Assembly: GCF_030695125.1 (NCBI RefSeq)
Contig: NZ_JAUYTP010000028.1
Span: 45,146-109,145, forward strand
DNA length: 64,000 bases
DNA from: Allobosea sp.
Lineage (GTDB): Bacteria > Pseudomonadota > Alphaproteobacteria > Rhizobiales > Beijerinckiaceae
Direction: 5' to 3'
The notes under the pieces are model-generated. The model ran no database searches. It was given only the letters and a program-made list of their open reading frames with translations, and was not told the origin of the DNA. The translations under genes and the position numbers were made by a program. This document shows, one piece after another, positions 1 through 11,109 of the stretch (the first letter of the stretch is position 1; each line of letters starts with the position of its first letter).

Positions 1-473
1 CCGTGAACCGCGGCAATTCGGGCGGGCCGACCTTTAACCAGAAGGGCGAGGTCGTGGGCGTCAACACCGCGATCTTCTCGCCCTCGGGCGGGAATGTCGG
101 CATCGCCTTCGCGGTTCCCGCCTCGACGGTCGAGCAGGTCGTCGCGGCGCTGAAGAAGGACGGCAAGGTCTCGCGCGGCTTCATCGGCGTCCAGATCCAG
201 CCGGTCACCAGCGAGGTGGCCGACGCGATCGGCCTGAAGGAGCCCCACGGCGCCCTCGTCGCCGCCGCCGAGAAGGACGGCCCCGCCGCCAAGGCCGGTA
301 TCCGGCGCGGCGATACGATCCTCTCGGTCGATGGCCAGGTGATCAAGGATGCCCGCGATCTGTCTCGCAAGATCGCGACCTACGCACCGGGCTCCAAGGC
401 CAAGATCACGGTCTGGCGCGACGGCAAGGAGCGCGAGATCAGCTTCGAGGTCGGCCGCCAGCCGGCTGCCTGA
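1..473 (+). CDS. HtrA/Deg-family serine protease, C-terminal part (cut by window edge)
   Basis: This is the end of a periplasmic trypsin-like protease of the DegP/HtrA family, which degrades misfolded envelope proteins. The first complete codon is at position 3, and GNSGGP, with the catalytic Ser, appears within the first ten residues, so the His and Asp of the triad lie outside the window. One PDZ domain follows (about residues 55-150, with the GIRRGDTILSVDG core). The protein stops right after this PDZ domain. Many DegP/MucD-type proteins have two, so this is a single-PDZ member (DegS/HhoB-like layout). No second PDZ can be read in any frame before the next gene. An OmpR-type two-component pair lies downstream on the same strand, which fits envelope-stress function, but co-regulation is inferred. 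Confidence 0.9.
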   Translation, partial: VNRGNSGGPTFNQKGEVVGVNTAIFSPSGGNVGIAFAVPASTVEQVVAALKKDGKVSRGFIGVQIQPVTSEVADAIGLKEPHGALVAAAEKDGPAAKAGIRRGDTILSVDGQVIKDARDLSRKIATYAPGSKAKITVWRDGKEREISFEVGRQPAA

Positions 474-649
474 TCTCGAACCTCACAGCCGGGATGCCGC
501 CCCTCTCGGGTCGGCGTCGCGGACAAGGCAAGGCGCGTGTTCTTCCGGCAGCAGTCGCCCCCACGCCGGGAGGCCAGCCTTCACCGCGGCAGGCCGGATG
601 CGTATCGTCCGGCCTGCCGTTTTCGCGTCGAATGGGCTAGGGTCACGTC

Positions 650-1333
650 ATGAGACTGCTGATCGTCGAAGATGATGCTGAGGCCGCGGCCTATCTGACC
701 AAGGCCTTCCGCGAGGCCGGCCATGTCGCCGATCATGCCGGGGACGGGCTCGAAGGCTATGCGATGGCCGAGGGCGGCGGCTATGACGTGCTCGTCGTCG
801 ACCGCATGCTGCCGCGTCTCGACGGCCTCTCGCTGATCCGCTCGCTGCGCGAGCAGAAGGATGCGACGCCCGCCCTGATCCTCTCTGCCCTGGCCCAGGT
901 CGACGACCGCGTGAAGGGCCTTCGCGCCGGCGGCGACGACTACCTGCCCAAGCCCTACGCCTTTTCCGAACTGCTCGCCCGCGTCGAGGTTCTCGCCCGC
1001 CGCCGCGGCGCGCCAGCCTCCGAGCCCACGACCTACCGCGTCGGCGATCTCGATCTCGACCGCCTGGCCCATCGCGTCACCCGCGGGGGCACCGAGATCT
1101 TGCTGCAGCCGCGCGAATTCCGGCTGCTCGAATATCTGATGAAGCATGCCGGCCAGGTGGTCACCCGCACCATGCTGCTGGAACATGTCTGGGATTATCA
1201 TTTTGACCCCCAGACCAACGTCATCGACGTGCATGTCAGCCGGCTGCGCGCCAAGGTCGACAAGGGCTTCGAGCATCCGATGATCCACACCATCCGCGGC
1301 GCGGGATACATGGTCCGTGACACGCAACGCTGA
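650..1333 (+). CDS. OmpR/PhoB-family response regulator
   Basis: This 227-residue protein has an N-terminal receiver domain with the acidic pair E7/D8-D9, the phosphoacceptor D51 (in VVDRMLP) and the conserved lysine K101 (in LPKPYAF). A C-terminal winged-helix DNA-binding domain follows (about residues 128-224, ending in the typical VRGAGYM motif). It should act as a cytoplasmic transcription factor switched by phosphorylation. The stop codon overlaps the next gene, a sensor kinase, by 17 bases, so the two are almost certainly translationally coupled partners. Similarity to CzcR/CopR-type regulators is suggested by the paired kinase, but the signal (metal, envelope stress or other) cannot be read from the sequence. 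Confidence 0.93.
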   Translation: MRLLIVEDDAEAAAYLTKAFREAGHVADHAGDGLEGYAMAEGGGYDVLVVDRMLPRLDGLSLIRSLREQKDATPALILSALAQVDDRVKGLRAGGDDYLPKPYAFSELLARVEVLARRRGAPASEPTTYRVGDLDLDRLAHRVTRGGTEILLQPREFRLLEYLMKHAGQVVTRTMLLEHVWDYHFDPQTNVIDVHVSRLRAKVDKGFEHPMIHTIRGAGYMVRDTQR

Positions 1334-2861
1334 TCCCGCGGCGGGCGCGTCGCCGCGGCCCGCACAGCGCTTTTTGCCGAACCTGTTCCGGACGACGGCG
1401 TTCAAGCTGACGGCGGTCTATCTCGTCGTCTTCGCGCTTTTTGCCGGTGTATTGCTCGGCTATGTCGCCTGGAACGCCAAGCGCCTGCTCGACGACCAGA
1501 TCCGCTCGACCATCGACGCCGAGATCCAGGGGCTGGCGGAGCAGCAGCGGCTCGGCGGCATCAGGCGGCTGGTCAATGTCATCGAGCGGCGCTCGGGGGC
1601 GCCGGGCGCCTCGCTCTATCTCGTCACCAGCCCGATCGGCGAGCGCATCGCCGGCAATGTCGAGGCGCTGCCGCCCGGCACGCTCGATCGTCCCGGCGAG
1701 GCCGAGATCGAATATGCCCGCTCCAGCGATCTGGTCGACAGGCCGAGCCGGGCCATCGTGCGCATCTTCATGCTGCCGAACGGGTTCCGCCTGCTGGTCG
1801 GCCGCGATGTCGAGGAGCGCGAACGGCTTGGCATTGTCATCCGCCGCGCCGCGGGGTGGTCCCTGCTCGTGGTCTTCGTGCTCGGCTGCCTGGCGAGCTG
1901 GTTCGTGGCGCGGCGCGTGCTCAAGCGCATCGACGACATGACCGGCACCGCCCAGTCGATCATGGCCGGGGACCTCAAGGGCCGTCTCGCCATCTCGGGC
2001 ACGGGCGACGAGCTCGACCGGCTCGCCCTCAACCTCAATGCCATGCTGGAGCGGATCGGCGAGCTGATGGCCGGCATGCAGCAGGTTTCCGACAACATCG
2101 CCCATGACCTCAAGACGCCGCTGACGCGCTTGCGCAACCGCGCCGAGGAGGCGCTGCGCACGGCGAGTTCGCCCGACGAGTTGCGCGCCGCGCTCGACGG
2201 TTCGATCGACGAGGCCGACAACCTGATCCGCGTCTTCAATGCGCTCCTGATGATCGCGCGGCTCGAGACGGGCCGCATCCAGGACAGCATGGACCAGGTC
2301 GATCTCTCCGAGATCGTCTCCGGCATGGCCGAGCTCTACGAGCCGCTGGCCGAGGAGGCGGGGCTATCGCTCGTCACCCAGGTCGAGCCCGGACTGCGCG
2401 TCGCGGGTAACCGCGAACTGATCGGCCAGGCGCTGGCGAACCTCATCGACAACGCGCTGAAATACGGCGAGCCGGCCAAAGGCGGCCGGGCCGTGGTGAC
2501 GGTATCCGCCCAGCGTGGCGAGGGCGACGTCCTGCTGTCGGTCGCCGACCATGGCGCCGGCATTCCCGAGGAGGACCGCGCCCGCGTTCTCGACCGCTTC
2601 GTCCGGCTCGATGCCAGCCGCAGCAAGCCGGGTTTCGGCCTGGGGCTGTCGCTTGCCGCCGGTGTCGTGCGCCTGCATGGCGGCCAGTTGCGGCTGGAGG
2701 ACAATGCACCGGGCCTGCGCGTCGTCATCGCCCTGCCGGCCGCGCTGCCGAAGGCCGCCGATCCCGCGGCGAACGAACCCAAGCCTGTGGACATGATGGC
2801 CTCCACAGCACGTCCCGGCTCGACAGGCGCCCCGAACCCTGTTGGCGTCCCTTCGCTCTGA
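1317..2861 (+). CDS. Membrane sensor histidine kinase (HAMP-HisKA-HATPase)
   Basis: This 514-residue kinase is the partner of the preceding response regulator. It starts at a GTG inside that gene. Two membrane segments (about residues 31-52 and 181-199) flank a periplasmic sensor region of about 130 residues. A HAMP linker (about 199-252) follows, then the dimerisation domain with the phosphorylated H263 in IAHDLKTPLTRLRN, and an ATPase domain with N (LIDNALKYGE), G1 (VADHGAGIP) and G2 (GFGLGLSLAAGV) boxes. The last 30 or so residues are Pro- and Ala-rich and probably disordered. The C-terminal coding region nearly abuts glnE. The ligand is unknown. Confidence 0.92.
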   Translation: MTRNADPAAGASPRPAQRFLPNLFRTTAFKLTAVYLVVFALFAGVLLGYVAWNAKRLLDDQIRSTIDAEIQGLAEQQRLGGIRRLVNVIERRSGAPGASLYLVTSPIGERIAGNVEALPPGTLDRPGEAEIEYARSSDLVDRPSRAIVRIFMLPNGFRLLVGRDVEERERLGIVIRRAAGWSLLVVFVLGCLASWFVARRVLKRIDDMTGTAQSIMAGDLKGRLAISGTGDELDRLALNLNAMLERIGELMAGMQQVSDNIAHDLKTPLTRLRNRAEEALRTASSPDELRAALDGSIDEADNLIRVFNALLMIARLETGRIQDSMDQVDLSEIVSGMAELYEPLAEEAGLSLVTQVEPGLRVAGNRELIGQALANLIDNALKYGEPAKGGRAVVTVSAQRGEGDVLLSVADHGAGIPEEDRARVLDRFVRLDASRSKPGFGLGLSLAAGVVRLHGGQLRLEDNAPGLRVVIALPAALPKAADPAANEPKPVDMMASTARPGSTGAPNPVGVPSL

Positions 2862-2874
2862 AGGGGGACGCGGC

Positions 2875-5829
2875 ATGACAGGACGGCTCTGTGACAGGCT
2901 GGTGGCAGCGCCGGTTCTCCCGGCGCGCGCCCGTGCCGCGAGCGTCATCGCCAGGGACCTGATCGAGCGCCTGCATGACGAGGCGGCAGCCCAGGCTCTG
3001 GCCGCGCATCTCGCCGAGCATCCCCGCTCCGCCGCGCTCGTGGCCGGCATCGTCGCCCATGCGCCCTTTCTCACCCAGATCATGCGGCAGGACCCTGCCG
3101 CGCTGCTGGCCTGTCTCACGCAGGATCCCGAGGCGCATCGCGACGCGCTGCTCGCTGACATCGCCGAGCGGGGCGCGGCGGCGACCGATACCGCCGAGCT
3201 GATGCGCCTGCTGCGCCGCTTCCGGCGGACGATGGCGCTCCTGATCGCGCTGGCCGATATCGGCGGCGTCTGGAGCGTCGAGACCGTCACGGCGGCGCTC
3301 ACCGCCACTGCCGACAGCGCGGTGAAACTCGCCAGCGAGCATGTCCTGCGCCAGGCCGCCGATCTCGGCCGCATCCGCCTGGAAAACCCGGCCGCGCCGG
3401 GGGAGGGCTCCGGCCTCGTCGTGCTCGCGCTCGGCAAGCACGGCGCGGGCGAGCTGAACTACTCCTCGGACATCGACATCGTCGTCTTCTTCGATCCCGA
3501 GGCGGCCGAAATCGCCGGCGTCGCCGAGCCGACGAGCTTCTACGTCAAGCTGACCCAGCAGATCGCCCGTATCATCCAGGAGCGCACGCCCGACGGCTAC
3601 GTCTTCCGCGTCGATCTGCGCCTGCGGCCGGACCCCGCCTCCACACATGTCGCGGTGCCCTTGCCCTCGGCCTATGCCTATTACGAGACGGTGGGCCAGA
3701 ACTGGGAACGCGCGGCGATGATCAAGGCGCGCCCCGTGGCGGGCGATCTCGCGCTGGGTCAGCGCTTCCTGAAGGACCTCGCCCCCTTCATCTGGCGCAA
3801 ATATTTCGACTTCGCCGCGATCGCCGACATCCACGCGATGAAGCGGCAGATCCAGACCGTGAAGGGCCATGAGACCATCGCGGTCGCCGGTCATAATGTG
3901 AAGCTCGGGCGCGGCGGCATCCGCGAGATCGAGTTCTTCGTGCAGACGCAGCAGCTCGTCTTCGGCGGGCGGCGCACAACCCTGCGCGGCCCGCGCACCA
4001 TCGAGATGCTCGCCGAACTGACCAGCGAGGGCTGGATCACGCCGCAGGCGCGCGACGAACTGGCGGAATCCTATCGCTGGCTTCGCACGATCGAGCACCG
4101 CCTGCAGATGCGCCATGACGAACAGACGCAGACGCTGCCGAAAGCGGCCGCCGATCTGGAGGCCTTCGCGCGCTTCTGCGGCTACCCCTCGACCGCGGCC
4201 TTCGGCAAGGCGCTGACCGCCCATGCCAGGCGCGTCGAGGGTCATTACGCGCTGCTCTTCGAGGAGGGGCCGAGCCTCGCCAGCGAGGCCGGCACGCTCA
4301 GCTTCACCGGGGTGGAACTCGATCCCGACACGCTGGAGACGCTGCAGAAGCTCGGCTTCCGCACGCCGAAGATCGCCGCCGAGACGGTGCGCGGCTGGCA
4401 TTTCGGCCGCCGCGCCGCCGTCACCAGCACGCGCGCCCGGGAGGTTCTGACCGAGCTGACCCCGGCGCTGCTGGTCGCACTCGGCCGCACCGCCGATCCC
4501 GACGGCGCGCTCGCCCATCTCGACAATGCCTTCGTGCGGATGCCGGCGGCGGTCGAACTCCTGACCCTGCTGCGATCGCAGGATTCGCTGCTGACCCTCT
4601 TCGCCGACATTCTCGGCAGTGCGCCGCGTCTGGCGAAGGTGGCGGAGATCCATCCCCATGTCCTCGACGGTGTGATCGACCCCGCCTTCGGCCAGGCCAC
4701 GCTCGATTGCGATGCGCTGACCCGCCGCATCCGCAGCGTCGTCGGCTCGCCCCCGCCCAGCGTCGAGGACGGGCTCGACCGTCTGCGCGACGCGGCGCGG
4801 CAGGAGAACTTCCTGGTCGGCGCGCGACTGCTCTCGGGCGTCTATCCGGCGCTGGGAGCAGCCCAGGCCTACTGCGCGGTCGCGGAAGCCTGCCTGCGCG
4901 TCGCCTTCGCCGACACGCGCGCGGCGTTTGCCGCCGATCACGGCGTTATCGAGGGCGCCCAGAGCGTGGTCATCGGGCTTGGCCGGCTCGGCGCCGGCGA
5001 GCTGACGCCGTCGTCCGATCTCGATGTGATGCTGCTCTACGATCGGCCCGAGGAGGCGGAAGCCAGCAACGGCCGACGCAGCCTCGATCCCGTGACCTGG
5101 CATGTGCGCTTCACCCAGCGCCTCGTCGCGGCGATGACGGTCCCGACGCGGCGCGGCGCGCTCTACCAGGTCGACATGCGGCTGCGCCCGTCGGGCAACA
5201 AGAGCCCGGCCGCGACCCAGTTTTCCGGCTTCGAGGCCTATCATGGCGGGGAGGCCGAGATCTGGGAGGAGATGGCTTTGACCCGCGCCCGCGTCGTCGC
5301 CGGCGACCCCGAACTGGGGCAACGGGCCGAAGCCTCGATCCGGGCGATCCTGACCCGTCGGCGCAAGCCCGCGAAGGTCGCCGCCGCGGTCGCGCAGATG
5401 CGGGCGCTGATCGCGCAGGAGAAGGGCGAGACGAACGCCTGGGATCTCAAGCTCGCGCTCGGCGGGCTGACCGATCTCGATTTCCTCGCCCAGTTCCTCG
5501 TGCTAGCCCATGCCAGCGATCATCCCGGCCTGCTGGTGCGCGACACGGCCTCCGTCTTCGCGGCGGCGAGGGAGGCCGGCCTTCTCGCCGACGTCGATGC
5601 GGCGGCACTGGGGGAGGCGGCGAGCTTGATCGGCGATGTTCAGCTCTGGCAGCGCTTCACCGTCGAGGAGGCGTTCGATCCGGCCGCCGTCCCAGCCCGC
5701 GTGATGAAGCGCATCGCCACCGCCGTCGGCCGCCCGGACGCCAAGGTGCTGAAAGCGGAGCTCGACGAGGTCAGAACCGGCGTCCGCGCCATCTTCACCC
5801 GCATCCTGACGGCCGCCCGTTCCGCGTGA
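2875..5829 (+). CDS. glnE: Bifunctional glutamine synthetase adenylyltransferase/adenylyl-removing enzyme
   Basis: The enzyme attaches AMP to, or removes it from, glutamine synthetase, so tuning ammonia assimilation to nitrogen supply. The 984-residue length fits the family. Both nucleotidyltransferase domains are intact: the N-terminal adenylyl-removing site (GKHGAGELNYSSDIDIVVF, about residues 185-203) and the C-terminal adenylylating site (GRLGAGELTPSSDLDVMLLYD, about 700-720). The ATG at 2875 is chosen because AAGGGGGA lies about 7 bases upstream. A possible TTG start at 2842 would overlap the kinase gene and adds residues unlike the family. The 3-prime end faces a convergent kinase gene 27 bases away, with no clear terminator. 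In other alphaproteobacteria glnE commonly lies near such a protease/two-component group (recollection, not checked). Confidence 0.95.
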   Translation: MTGRLCDRLVAAPVLPARARAASVIARDLIERLHDEAAAQALAAHLAEHPRSAALVAGIVAHAPFLTQIMRQDPAALLACLTQDPEAHRDALLADIAERGAAATDTAELMRLLRRFRRTMALLIALADIGGVWSVETVTAALTATADSAVKLASEHVLRQAADLGRIRLENPAAPGEGSGLVVLALGKHGAGELNYSSDIDIVVFFDPEAAEIAGVAEPTSFYVKLTQQIARIIQERTPDGYVFRVDLRLRPDPASTHVAVPLPSAYAYYETVGQNWERAAMIKARPVAGDLALGQRFLKDLAPFIWRKYFDFAAIADIHAMKRQIQTVKGHETIAVAGHNVKLGRGGIREIEFFVQTQQLVFGGRRTTLRGPRTIEMLAELTSEGWITPQARDELAESYRWLRTIEHRLQMRHDEQTQTLPKAAADLEAFARFCGYPSTAAFGKALTAHARRVEGHYALLFEEGPSLASEAGTLSFTGVELDPDTLETLQKLGFRTPKIAAETVRGWHFGRRAAVTSTRAREVLTELTPALLVALGRTADPDGALAHLDNAFVRMPAAVELLTLLRSQDSLLTLFADILGSAPRLAKVAEIHPHVLDGVIDPAFGQATLDCDALTRRIRSVVGSPPPSVEDGLDRLRDAARQENFLVGARLLSGVYPALGAAQAYCAVAEACLRVAFADTRAAFAADHGVIEGAQSVVIGLGRLGAGELTPSSDLDVMLLYDRPEEAEASNGRRSLDPVTWHVRFTQRLVAAMTVPTRRGALYQVDMRLRPSGNKSPAATQFSGFEAYHGGEAEIWEEMALTRARVVAGDPELGQRAEASIRAILTRRRKPAKVAAAVAQMRALIAQEKGETNAWDLKLALGGLTDLDFLAQFLVLAHASDHPGLLVRDTASVFAAAREAGLLADVDAAALGEAASLIGDVQLWQRFTVEEAFDPAAVPARVMKRIATAVGRPDAKVLKAELDEVRTGVRAIFTRILTAARSA

Positions 5830-5856
5830 CCGCGAAAGGACCGTTGGCGCGGGTGC

Positions 5857-8151
<2,295 letters not shown>

Positions 8152-8363
8152 GCCCGTCCCCCTTCGGATACCTTGCCGTCAGTAGATCGGGAGACGTGCC
8201 GCATCCCCGCGAATCACTTTTAGTTGAATCCGTGGGGCCTGATTTGTCTAGCCTTGAGTTGAATCTACGGTGTCGAATTCATCCCTGGGTTGTATCGCTC
8301 GCGTGATTGAATCTTGTGCGGGTAATGAAACGTTAACCTTCTCGACAGGTCGTCGTTAACCTT
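8152..8363. promoter_or_regulatory. Intergenic region upstream of the PAS kinase, with repeated short motifs
   Basis: This 212-base AT-richer stretch lies between pepN and the PAS kinase, both transcribed leftwards, so it should hold the kinase promoter. TTGAATC occurs three times on the plus strand (8224-8230, 8259-8265, 8307-8313) and GTTAACC twice (8332-8338, 8355-8361). TTAACC is the half-site of the alphaproteobacterial cell-cycle regulator CtrA, but the spacing here does not match the full TTAA-N7-TTAA site. Regulatory use is a guess. Confidence 0.35.
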
Positions 8364-11009
8364 TCAGGCCAGTGTGCGTTCGGCGATGTCGGCGACGTCG
8401 CGCGACAGGTTCGGGGTGTTGGCGACCATGGCCAGTTTCGCCTCTGCCAGCGCCCGGCGGCCGGGCTCGAGCATGCGCCAGCTCTTGAACGAGGCGAGCA
8501 GACGCGAGGCGACCTGCGGATTGGTGCGGTCGAGCGCGATCACGATATCGGCCAGGAAGGCGTAGCCCTCGCCGTCGGTGCGGTTGAACTGGGTGAGGTT
8601 GGCGGCAAAGCCGCCGATCAGCCCCCGAACCCGGTTGGGGTTGCCGAGCGAGAACGCCGGATGCTGCATCAGGCCCCGGACGCGGTCGAGTGTGCCGCTT
8701 TCGGGGATCAGCGCCTGCGCCATCAGCCATTTGTCGAGCACCAGCGGTTCGGCTGCATAGGTTCTGGCGAAGCGCGCGATCAACTCCTCGCGGGCCTCGC
8801 CGGGGATCAGCGTCATCGCGGCGAGCGCCGCCAGCCGGTCGGTCAGGTTGTCGCTGCCCGCGAACTGGGCTTCGGCCAGGCGGGCGCCGGTCTCGGGCGA
8901 GGCCAGTGCGAGGAGGCCCAGCGCCTCGTTGCGCAGGGCGCGCCGGCCGGCCGAGGCCGCGTCGGGGCTATAGCGCGCCGCTCCCGTCAGGGTGTCGCGC
9001 AGCGCCAGAAGCTGCGGCGCGATCAGCCGGCCGATCTCGGTGGAGAGCCCGCGATGGGCGGCGTGGATCGCGTCGGGATCGACGTCGCGGCCGATCTCGC
9101 GGGCGATATCGCCCTGGCTGGGCAGCCGCAGCACCTGCGCCGCGAAAGCCGGGTCGGCGGGCGCCTGGCTGTGCAGGAACCCGTCGAGGACCTCTGCCAG
9201 CGCGCCGGCCGTCGAAAGCAGCGCGCCGCGCCGCGCCGGATCGCGGCCGGCCTCGATCAGGGCCCGGCTGGCGACGGTCTGCCAGGCCTGCCAGCGGTTG
9301 AACGGGTCGCTGTCGGCGGAGAACAGCCGCAGCAGTTCGGCGTCGCCGAGATCGAGTTCGAGGCGCACCGGCGCCGAAAAGCCGCGCAGCAGCGAAGGGG
9401 TCGGCGCCTCCTCGATCTCGCTGAAGGTCACCGAGAGCGAGGCCTCGTCGAACACGATCAGTCCGTCGCCGGCATAGGCGGCCGAGGTCGTCTTGAGCGG
9501 CAGGTCGCCGTTTGCCCCGACGAGGCCGAGCGCGACCGGCAGCACGACAGTCTGCTTGTCGGGCTGGCCCGGCGTCGGCGCCGTCGTCTGGGCGAGGTCG
9601 AGCGTGTAGGTCGAGGCGGCCGCGTCATAGCGGCCCGACGCGACGATGGTCGGCGTGCCCGCCTGCTCGTACCAGCGTGCGAAATGCGTCAGGTCGTGGC
9701 CCGAGGTCTCCGCGAAGCAGGCGAGGAAATCCTCGATCGTCGCCGCCGTTCCGTCGCAGCGCTCGAAATAGAGGTCCATGCCGGCGCGGAAGGCGGCCTC
9801 GCCCACCAGGAGCTTGAGCATGCGGATCACCTCCGCGCCCTTCTCGTAGACGGTCGGCGTGTAGAAGTTGTTGATCTCCTTGTAGGCGCGCGGCCGCACG
9901 GGATGCGCCAGCGGCCCCGCATCCTCGGAGAACTGGGTCGTGCGCAGGGTCCGCACATCGGCGATGCGCTTCACCGGGCGCGAGCGCTCGTCGGCCGAGA
10001 ATTCCTGGTCGCGGAAGACGGTGAGGCCCTCCTTCAGGCAGAGCTGGAACCAGTCGCGGCAGGTGATGCGGTTGCCGGTCCAGTTGTGGAAATACTCATG
10101 CGCGATGATCGCCTCGATCGAGGCATAGTCGCCATCGCTCGCGGTCTGCGGGTCGGCCAGCACGTATTTGTCATTGAAGATGTTGAGGCCCTTGTTCTCC
10201 ATCGCGCCCATGTTGAAGTCCGAGACGGCGACGACGTTGAACATGTCGAGATCGTAGTTGCGGCCGAAGACGCGCTCGTCCCAGCGCATGCAGCGCACCA
10301 GGCAGTCCATCGCCCAGCCGGCGCGGTCGGCCTTGCCGGGCTCGACATAGACGGCGAGCTCCACCGGGCGACCCTCGGCCGTCACATAGCTCTGGCGGAC
10401 ATGGTCGAGCGCGCCGCCGACCAGCGCGAAGAGATAGGCGGGCTTGGGGTGGGGATCGTGCCAGACGGCGAAATGGCGTTCGCCGCCGGGCACCTCGCCG
10501 GAGGCGACGAGGTTGCCGTTGGAGAGCAGCACCGGCGCGATCAGCTTCCTGGCTTCCAGCCGCACCGTGTAGACCGACATCACGTCGGGCCGATCCAGGA
10601 AATAGCTGATCCGGCGAAAGCCGTCCGCCTCGCACTGGGTGCAATAGACATGGGAGGAGAGGTAGAGCCCCATCAGCTTGGTGTTGGCCGAGGGGTTGAT
10701 CTCGGTGTCGATCATCAGCGTGAAGCGGCGTGCGGGCGGCGCATGCAGCGTCAGCTGTTGCGGGGTGGCGCTGTAGGCCGCCTCGTCGATCAGCAGGCCG
10801 TCGAGCCGCAGCGCCACCAGCTTCAGCTCGTCGCCGTCGAGGATGAGCGGCGCGCCCGGGCGGCCGGCCGGGTTCGGCCGCAGGCCGAGCTGCGCGCGGA
10901 TGCGCGTCTTGGTCGGATGCAGGCTGATGTCGAGATCGACCGTGTCGATCAGCCAGTCCGAGGGGCGGTAATCCTCGAGGCGGATCAGCGGATTGTCTTC
11001 GGAGCGCAT
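8364..11009 (-). CDS. pepN: Aminopeptidase N (M1 family)
   Basis: This zinc aminopeptidase removes N-terminal residues from peptides during cytoplasmic protein turnover. At 881 residues it matches the E. coli PepN subfamily. The substrate-binding GAMEN motif is at residues 268-272, and the zinc site H304-E305-x2-H308 (in AHEYFHNW) is completed by E327 (in LKEGLTVF). An N-terminal beta domain and a long C-terminal helical domain are present. There is no signal peptide. The gene stands between the PAS kinase and a cation transporter, all on the minus strand but with gaps of 100 bases or more, so it is probably its own transcription unit. Confidence 0.96.
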   Translation of the reverse strand: MRSEDNPLIRLEDYRPSDWLIDTVDLDISLHPTKTRIRAQLGLRPNPAGRPGAPLILDGDELKLVALRLDGLLIDEAAYSATPQQLTLHAPPARRFTLMIDTEINPSANTKLMGLYLSSHVYCTQCEADGFRRISYFLDRPDVMSVYTVRLEARKLIAPVLLSNGNLVASGEVPGGERHFAVWHDPHPKPAYLFALVGGALDHVRQSYVTAEGRPVELAVYVEPGKADRAGWAMDCLVRCMRWDERVFGRNYDLDMFNVVAVSDFNMGAMENKGLNIFNDKYVLADPQTASDGDYASIEAIIAHEYFHNWTGNRITCRDWFQLCLKEGLTVFRDQEFSADERSRPVKRIADVRTLRTTQFSEDAGPLAHPVRPRAYKEINNFYTPTVYEKGAEVIRMLKLLVGEAAFRAGMDLYFERCDGTAATIEDFLACFAETSGHDLTHFARWYEQAGTPTIVASGRYDAAASTYTLDLAQTTAPTPGQPDKQTVVLPVALGLVGANGDLPLKTTSAAYAGDGLIVFDEASLSVTFSEIEEAPTPSLLRGFSAPVRLELDLGDAELLRLFSADSDPFNRWQAWQTVASRALIEAGRDPARRGALLSTAGALAEVLDGFLHSQAPADPAFAAQVLRLPSQGDIAREIGRDVDPDAIHAAHRGLSTEIGRLIAPQLLALRDTLTGAARYSPDAASAGRRALRNEALGLLALASPETGARLAEAQFAGSDNLTDRLAALAAMTLIPGEAREELIARFARTYAAEPLVLDKWLMAQALIPESGTLDRVRGLMQHPAFSLGNPNRVRGLIGGFAANLTQFNRTDGEGYAFLADIVIALDRTNPQVASRLLASFKSWRMLEPGRRALAEAKLAMVANTPNLSRDVADIAERTLA

Positions 11010-11109
11010 GACGGACTCTGGAAAAGCAGACGAAAAGATCGTGACAGGCTAGCGGGCGTCGGTTGTCTGTAGCTCGCCGGCCGATGGGCTGAAAGGGACG
11101 CGATTGTCG

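Noticed and set aside
2725..5322. Long open frame on the minus strand opposite the sensor kinase and glnE
   Set aside because: It is antisense to two clearly conserved genes and its translation is Arg/Ala/Gly-rich without domains, as expected from high-GC codon bias.
8332..8361. Full CtrA binding site
   Set aside because: The two TTAA cores are 23 bases apart instead of the expected 7-base gap, so only half-sites are noted.
8661..11072. 803-codon plus-strand frame opposite pepN
   Set aside because: It mirrors the pepN coding frame; the protein has no motif, while pepN keeps all catalytic residues.
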